Assembly (NCBI GenBank): GCA_946800325.1
Contig: OX326960.1
Location: forward strand, 11,940,893-12,004,892
Direction: 5' to 3'
Length of the DNA: 64,000 nt
Source: Luzula sylvatica
Taxonomy: Eukaryota > Streptophyta > Magnoliopsida > Poales > Juncaceae
Shown here: one piece after another, positions 58,712 through 64,000 of the stretch
Numbering within the stretch: position 1 is the first letter of the stretch
How the letters are laid out: the number at the start of each line of letters is the position of its first letter
Made by a program: the position numbers and the translations under genes
Notes under the pieces: model-generated
Told to the model about the DNA's origin: nothing
The model's input: only the letters and a program-made list of their open reading frames with translations
Databases searched by the model: none

Positions 58712-59344
58712 CTAAAAGCCATAGGCACAACAGGGCAATTTTCTAACTTTGTGAAGTAATCTACGCCTTCGATTCCCTTTAGTTCCAGACTCCAATTCAT
58801 GCACAACAGGCTCTATTTCATGACCACAATCCCAGTTAAGATTTGACACGCCAGTACAGTGCAAAGCAGCAAGAACTGTTCTTTCCTCTGCTGTATGAAC
58901 TGGTACAGCTTCCTCTTGAGTGATTTCGACCGGTACAAACAGTTCAGTGTTTGGGACGATCTTGGTAACAGATGCATCATCGTGTTCTTGATGGTGAAAT
59001 GGCAGAATCGGTATATCATAAAATATTTCTGTTTCTGCCGCTTGACCAGTGCTAAGATTAATGTAGTTCTTGAGTTTACCGATCAGAGCTCCAAGAAGAG
59101 TGGGGATCTGGTGCCAAATGGACAGTACCACCTCAACAATCTCATACTCCTCGATCAAATAAAATGTGATGCCATAAAGAAGAAGATAAGAGAGGAATAA
59201 CAAAGGGATCATGCAGACAAAACAATCAATAATATGAGCAACGACTCGGTATGTGAGGTATAGGATGCAAAGGACGTAGACAAGAATGAGGATCTTTGCA
59301 AAGAGAGGGTGGAAGAGTAATTCAAGAAAAGCAAGAGCTGCCAT
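58712..59344 (-). CDS. unrecognised membrane protein, 210 aa (copy 2)
   Basis: Same length, start context and TATA position as the gene at 51325. By eye five bases differ between the copies. Four change the protein (Gly to Val in NTELF-PVEI, Gly to Glu in HTA-ERTV, Asp to His in DCG-EIEP, Ala to Pro in RKL-CCAYGF). One is silent (TAC/TAT, Tyr 62). All replacements lie in the hydrophilic C-terminal half, and the membrane part is unchanged. This ratio fits little constraint after duplication, but the numbers are too small to decide. No family is recognised. Confidence 0.6.
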   Translation of the reverse strand: MAALAFLELLFHPLFAKILILVYVLCILYLTYRVVAHIIDCFVCMIPLLFLSYLLLYGITFYLIEEYEIVEVVLSIWHQIPTLLGALIGKLKNYINLSTGQAAETEIFYDIPILPFHHQEHDDASVTKIVPNTELFVPVEITQEEAVPVHTAEERTVLAALHCTGVSNLNWDCGHEIEPVVHELESGTKGNRRRRLLHKVRKLPCCAYGF

Positions 59345-59380
59345 TGTGAATGATGTGATTAGTTGGAGAGGATGAGGGGG

Positions 59381-59390
59381 TTTATATAAT
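59381..59390 (-). promoter_or_regulatory. TATA box of the membrane-protein gene (copy 2)
   Basis: Minus-strand ATTATATAAA about 45 bp upstream of ATG 59344, as in copy 1. Confidence 0.6.
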
Positions 59391-59610
59391 GTGCTGAATG
59401 GACTGAAATAGGCCAAAACCCCAATTTTGGCGGGAGGAAATGTAAGACTAGTTTCTAAATAGGTTTCAATGTGATTTTTTTTATTTTTAGCAAAGCCCAT
59501 TTGATATATGATATTAGATATTGCAAAAAATTCCTATCCTTTCATAAGGGCTAAATTTAGATGTTAATTGTGTATATGATCCATTTTTTGCTGCGTACCT
59601 ACTTTTAGTT

Positions 59611-59626
59611 CTTAATTTTGTATTTT
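59611..59626. other. empty LINE target site
   Basis: A single TTAATTTTGTATTTTT followed by AAAGATGG, the pre-insertion state of the site duplicated around the LINE in copy 1. Confidence 0.93.
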
Positions 59627-59942
59627 TAAAGATGGAATTAGTTTGTTTGATTTCATATGTCCCTCGAGAATAGGCGGCATATTTTCATCTGTACCTCTAC
59701 AAAACATTGAAACATGGAAACGGTGTAAACGGAGCGGGGATAGGGTGAATAATGGTCATATCATTTCCATATCCTTTTCGTGTTTAAGGATAATAATACA
59801 AATATTATCTGGATACGAATTCGTTCCGCTATTGTGTGAATATAAATACAATTCAGATATTATTGTACGACTACGAATAAATTTAAGATATTGAAACATA
59901 TATTATACTCTTATTATATTATTTATAAATAAAATTCAATTA

Positions 59943-60452
59943 AGGGTGTTCAATTGGTCGGTTTGGTGCAAACCGAACCGACTAAAACAAAACCGATTTA
60001 CACGGAACCGATCTGAACTCAAACCGAACCGAACTGTTTAACTTTTGAAACGATTAAAACCCAAACCGAATAAACAGAACTATTATTCGGTTTATTCGGT
60101 TGAACTGAATAAGAAACGTGATAACTTTAAAATAAAATAAAATAAATAAGAAAAATCATATTGTAATAATAGAAATATAAACGAATACAATTTTATTATT
60201 TTATAAAATTATTATATCATTTTTCAATATATTCTAAGATTTATTTATTAAAAAATATATAAATAAGATGTTGTTCAGTCAGTTCGGTTGAAACGGTTTT
60301 CAAGACTACAAAACCGAATCGAACCGAATAAACCGTACAATGCGACTTTTTCTATCGAACCGAACCAAATAACCGGAAAAACCGAACCGATTAATCTGAG
60401 TTCGACCGGTTCTCTTCGGAAACCGAATAAACCGAACCGTTTAAACACCCCT
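59943..60452. mobile_element. hAT-like MITE (copy 2)
   Basis: Same termini and length as 53617-54126, with only scattered substitutions. Confidence 0.7.
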
Positions 60453-60652
60453 AATTCCAAGTACAAAATTTAAACTATTTGTAAAATTATAAATGTTATT
60501 AATAAATAAAATCTACTCAATTTGTTACGTATAGGGTTTCAAAACTATTTAATTTTATATATTATTAAATTTACAAACATTATTAATTTATAAAAACTAC
60601 TCATTTTGTTATGTATGGTGCCTCAAGGCGCGGTTAGGAGTGGCGTGCCCAG

Positions 60653-60773
<121 letters not shown>

Positions 60774-60861
60774 CAGGCTTGCTAAGGAGAATCAAAAAAA
60801 AAATCCGCACCTGGAAAATATATTATTCAAATAAGCAAAATATATTGATGAATCCAATATG

Positions 60862-61312
60862 TTAAAAAAATGTCAAAATTGAATTGTAACACGAGCAAAA
60901 TACTAAATTTTCATATTGATCTCAAAATACTCTGTTATAGAGGAATAAAACACACAAATATCTATTTTTTCAAAAAATTATTAAAATTGTAAAAAGTACA
61001 GTCTAACACCTTCAAAACAAATAAGTTATCCTATTTTCTAAAAAAATGTCGAAATTGATGTGTTATACGAGAAAAATACTCAATTTTCATATTGCCCTCA
61101 AAATACTTTGTAAAAAAACTAACACACCCAAATTTCTATTTTTCAAAAATTTCTTAAAAATGCATAACCTGAAGTCTAACACCCTCGAAACAAATAAATT
61201 ATCCTACAGTCTAAAAAATGTCAAAATTGAAGTGTTACTCGAGAAAAATACTCATTTTTATGTTATCCTTAAAATATTTAAAATAATGTCAAGATTGAAC
61301 TCCTAAAAATAA
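60862..61312 (+). repeat. SatB satellite before the solo LTR (copy 2)
   Basis: About 2.5 monomers, matching 54600-55054. Confidence 0.8.
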
Positions 61313-62295
61313 TGAAGGAAATATAATTTTGGATCAACGAAAAAAGTGTACATATAAGGACATACGAACATACTTGTTCGAGGGAATCGTTGAATGCATA
61401 GTAAGATTGTGCAAAAATGAGTTCCAGAGGGTAGTGCGACGTAACGGACGCTAGGCTCCGTCGTGACGGAAGTATGCATACTTGTTAATGACGGAATTGT
61501 CATTAATGAACAAAAGTTCCAGAGACATGTCCATCAAGACGGACGATATCATCCGTCATGGCGGACTATGGAGAATGTGAAGAACACGAGTCTTCAATGT
61601 TGAACAGTGAATGGTCCGTCATGACGGACCATATGATGTGTCGTGACGGACCTAGTTCTGACTCTGTATCGTGTATAATTTGTTATACACGTTTTTACAA
61701 CCCTTGGTGTGTCTTTTCCTATTGAGTATCAATATGATATTTCTCTCTCCTCTAAGTATGTTGTTCATCTGAAATCAATCTATCATGAGTTGAAAGAGTG
61801 CAACGAAAGAGAGAAAGAGAAAAGAGGAGAAAAAATATTTTCTCCGTCAGAGAATCGAATAAACGAATCAAGCAAGTTCACACACGTTTCGTCTAGGAAG
61901 TTGTGTGTGTGACCGAGAGACTACAACTCACGGTGGATACGCGTAGAGGAGTTCACGTTTGTGGCTCTTCCTGTATAATCAAACCGGAGAAGTAATCGTC
62001 AAGGAGGCTGTTGGAGGTGTGGGCGTGGGACATACGGAGATCTACCGAGATCGTGTCAAGACGGCGGGAGATGTGTGGGCGTGGGACGTACGCCTTGTCG
62101 CCGGCATAAAGGCACAAAGGAAAAGCTTAGAAGAAGAAAGCAACCAACCCTTTGAGCGTGATCAATTTCACGCGGTACGGTTCTATCCTTCTATTGCAAA
62201 GTACCCTCGGAGAGATGTCGTGACCTTGGGATTAGGAAACTGAACCGGGCCCTCACTTCCGCTGCGCGGGGCTCGGGGTCGCCGGATTCCCTTCA
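61313..62295 (+). mobile_element. solo LTR of the Copia-B/C group (copy 2), 983 bp
   Basis: Same length as the copy-1 LTR. Left flank AATAA, right flank CATAC. A few palindrome sites are altered (for example GTCGTGACGG for GTCATGACGG). Confidence 0.85.
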
Positions 62296-64000
62296 CATAC
62301 CCCATAAAGAAAGACTACCAAGCAAAATGAATTTTAAAAAATTTTAAAAATGCAAAAACTGAAGTCTAACACGTTAGAAACAAATAAATTATAGTATTTT
62401 CTACAAAATGTCAAAATAAAGTGTTACCCGAAAAAATAGTCAATGTTTATGTTGTCCTATAAATACATCATAAAAGAAGACTACCACACACAAATATTTA
62501 TTTTTCAAACGTTTCTTAAAATTGCAAAAAACTGAATCCTAACACCTTACAAATAAATAAATTATCCTATTTTCTACAAAATGTCAAAATAGAAGTGTTA
62601 CACGAGAAAAATACTCAATTTTTTGTTGTCCTCAAAATCCTCCGAAATAAAATACTTAACATACACAAATTTCTAATTTTTAAAAACAATCTCAAAAATT
62701 GCAAATAGTGAAGACTAACTAACACCTCAAAAGTATATGAATTATCCTATTTTCTAAAAGTAGTCAAAATTAAAGTGTAACGAGAGAAAATATTAAATTT
62801 CATGTTGTCCTCAAAATAATCCGAAATAAAAGTCTAACACACACAAATATCTATTTTTCAAAAAAATACTAAAAATGCAAAAAAAAATAAGTCTAACACC
62901 TTCGAAACAAATAAATTATCCTATTTTCTAAAAAATGACAAAATTGAAGTGTTACAAGAGAAAAGTACTCAATTTTCATGTTGTTCTCAAAATACTCCGT
63001 AAAAAAAGACTAACACACACAAATTTCTACTTTTCAAAAATTTCTTAAAAATGCAAAAATTGTAGTCTAACACTCTCGAAACAAATAAATTATCCTATTT
63101 TCTAAAAAATGTCAAAATAGAAGTATTACTCGAGAAAAATACTCAATCTTTATGTTGTCCTTAAAGTACTCCGTAATAGAATACTAACACACTCACACAT
63201 TTCTATTTTTTTATTTTTTAAAAATTATTAAAGTGAAGACTAACTAACATCTTAAAAATAACAATTGTCATATTTTCTAAAAAATGTCAAAATTAAGGTG
63301 TAACACGAGCAAAATACTCAATTTCCGTGTTGTCCTTAAAGTACATCGTAAAAGAAGACTAACACACACACATTTTTATTTTTTCAAAGCTTTCTTCAAA
63401 TTGCAAAAAAAGTCAAGTACCTTCAAAACAAATTATCCTATTTTCTAAAAAATGTCAAAAAAATTTGTGCTACACGAGAAGAATACTCAATTTTTTTGTT
63501 GTCCTCAAAATACTCCGTAAAAGAAAACAAACACCCATTTTTTTTTAAAAATTTCTTAAAAATACAAAAACTGAAGTCATAACACCTTAAAAAAAAATGA
63601 ATAATCCTACTTTCTAAAACATGTCAAAATTAAAGTGTTAGACAAGAAAAATACTAAATTTTCATATTGTCCTCAAAATACTACGTAAAGAAAGGACTAA
63701 CACACACAAATTTTTATTTTTTCAAAAATTTCTTAAAAATACAAAATCTAAAGTCTAACACCCTCAAAACAAATAAATTATCATATTTTCTAAAAAATGT
63801 CAAAACTCAAGTGTTACTCGAGAAAAATACTCAAATTTTATATTGTCCTTAACATACTCTGTAATAGAATTCTAACACACGCATTTCTATTTTTTTTAAA
63901 AAAATCATAAAAATGCATAAAGTGAAGACTAGCTAACCTTAAAATATCAATTATCATATTTTTCTAACAAAATGTAAAAATTGAAGTATAACACGGGCAA
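62296..64000 (+). repeat. SatB satellite to the window end
   Basis: The first ~915 bp match the SatB of the other copies. From about 63211 the array continues with further SatB monomers not seen in copies 0 and 1. The last monomers move toward SatA-like wording (AATTATCATATTTTTCTAAC), so SatA and SatB may intergrade beyond the window. Confidence 0.85.

Overview
This is nuclear DNA of a flowering plant, most likely a eudicot, from a repeat-rich and probably pericentromeric region. The evidence is nested Ty1/copia retrotransposons primed by initiator-methionine tRNA, a long array of ~180-bp AT-rich satellite monomers, a plant-type LINE, hAT-like MITEs, Helitron-like ends, and a DIR1-type lipid-transfer-protein pseudogene. 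There is no operon structure and no rRNA or tRNA gene that I can see. Genic content is very low.

Layout. 1-4927: AT-rich non-genic flank with a Helitron-like end (559), a ~30-bp minisatellite (1.1-1.4 kb) and an 81-bp minisatellite (3.8-4.1 kb). 4928-18381: an old plus-strand copia element (Copia-A, Tnt1-like, target duplication ATCAT), damaged by two events. One is a rearranged fragment of another copia family with 107-bp inverted arms (4981-7649). The other is a young, almost intact minus-strand copia (Copia-B, 9526-17721, target duplication CAGTC, LTRs differing at about three positions) sitting inside Copia-A's RNase H. 18387-23170: AT-rich flank with dispersed repeats, a hAT-like MITE (21651-22397) and a second Helitron-like end (23099). 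23171-45405: a ~180-bp satellite array (SatA) interrupted by a 2.07-kb solo LTR (24004-26068, target duplication CACAT) and by Copia-C (36617-45265, target duplication CTAAC). Copia-C has fairly similar LTRs but wholly decayed coding sequence. 45414-45869: a DIR1-like lipid-transfer pseudogene at the satellite edge. 46369-64000: a recent tandem segmental amplification, three copies of a ~6.3-7.4-kb unit. Each unit is built from an unrecognised two-helix membrane-protein gene, a MITE, an (AT)n tract, a second satellite subfamily (SatB) and a copia solo LTR. The first copy is internally deleted, the second carries a LINE, and the third runs off the window.

Main biological points. (1) Copia-C and the 5.1-6.8-kb fragment share the same gag-protease deletion and the same small duplication in integrase, so they look like members of a non-autonomous family that kept moving after losing its proteins. 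(2) Copia-B carries about 36 copies of the palindrome core CGTCATGACG in its LTRs and leader. (3) The satellite monomer looks like a trimer of ~60-bp subunits. (4) The tandem amplification has LTR filler DNA at its junctions and a precise empty/occupied pair for the LINE. (5) The only plausible intact host genes are the two copies of the 210-residue membrane protein.
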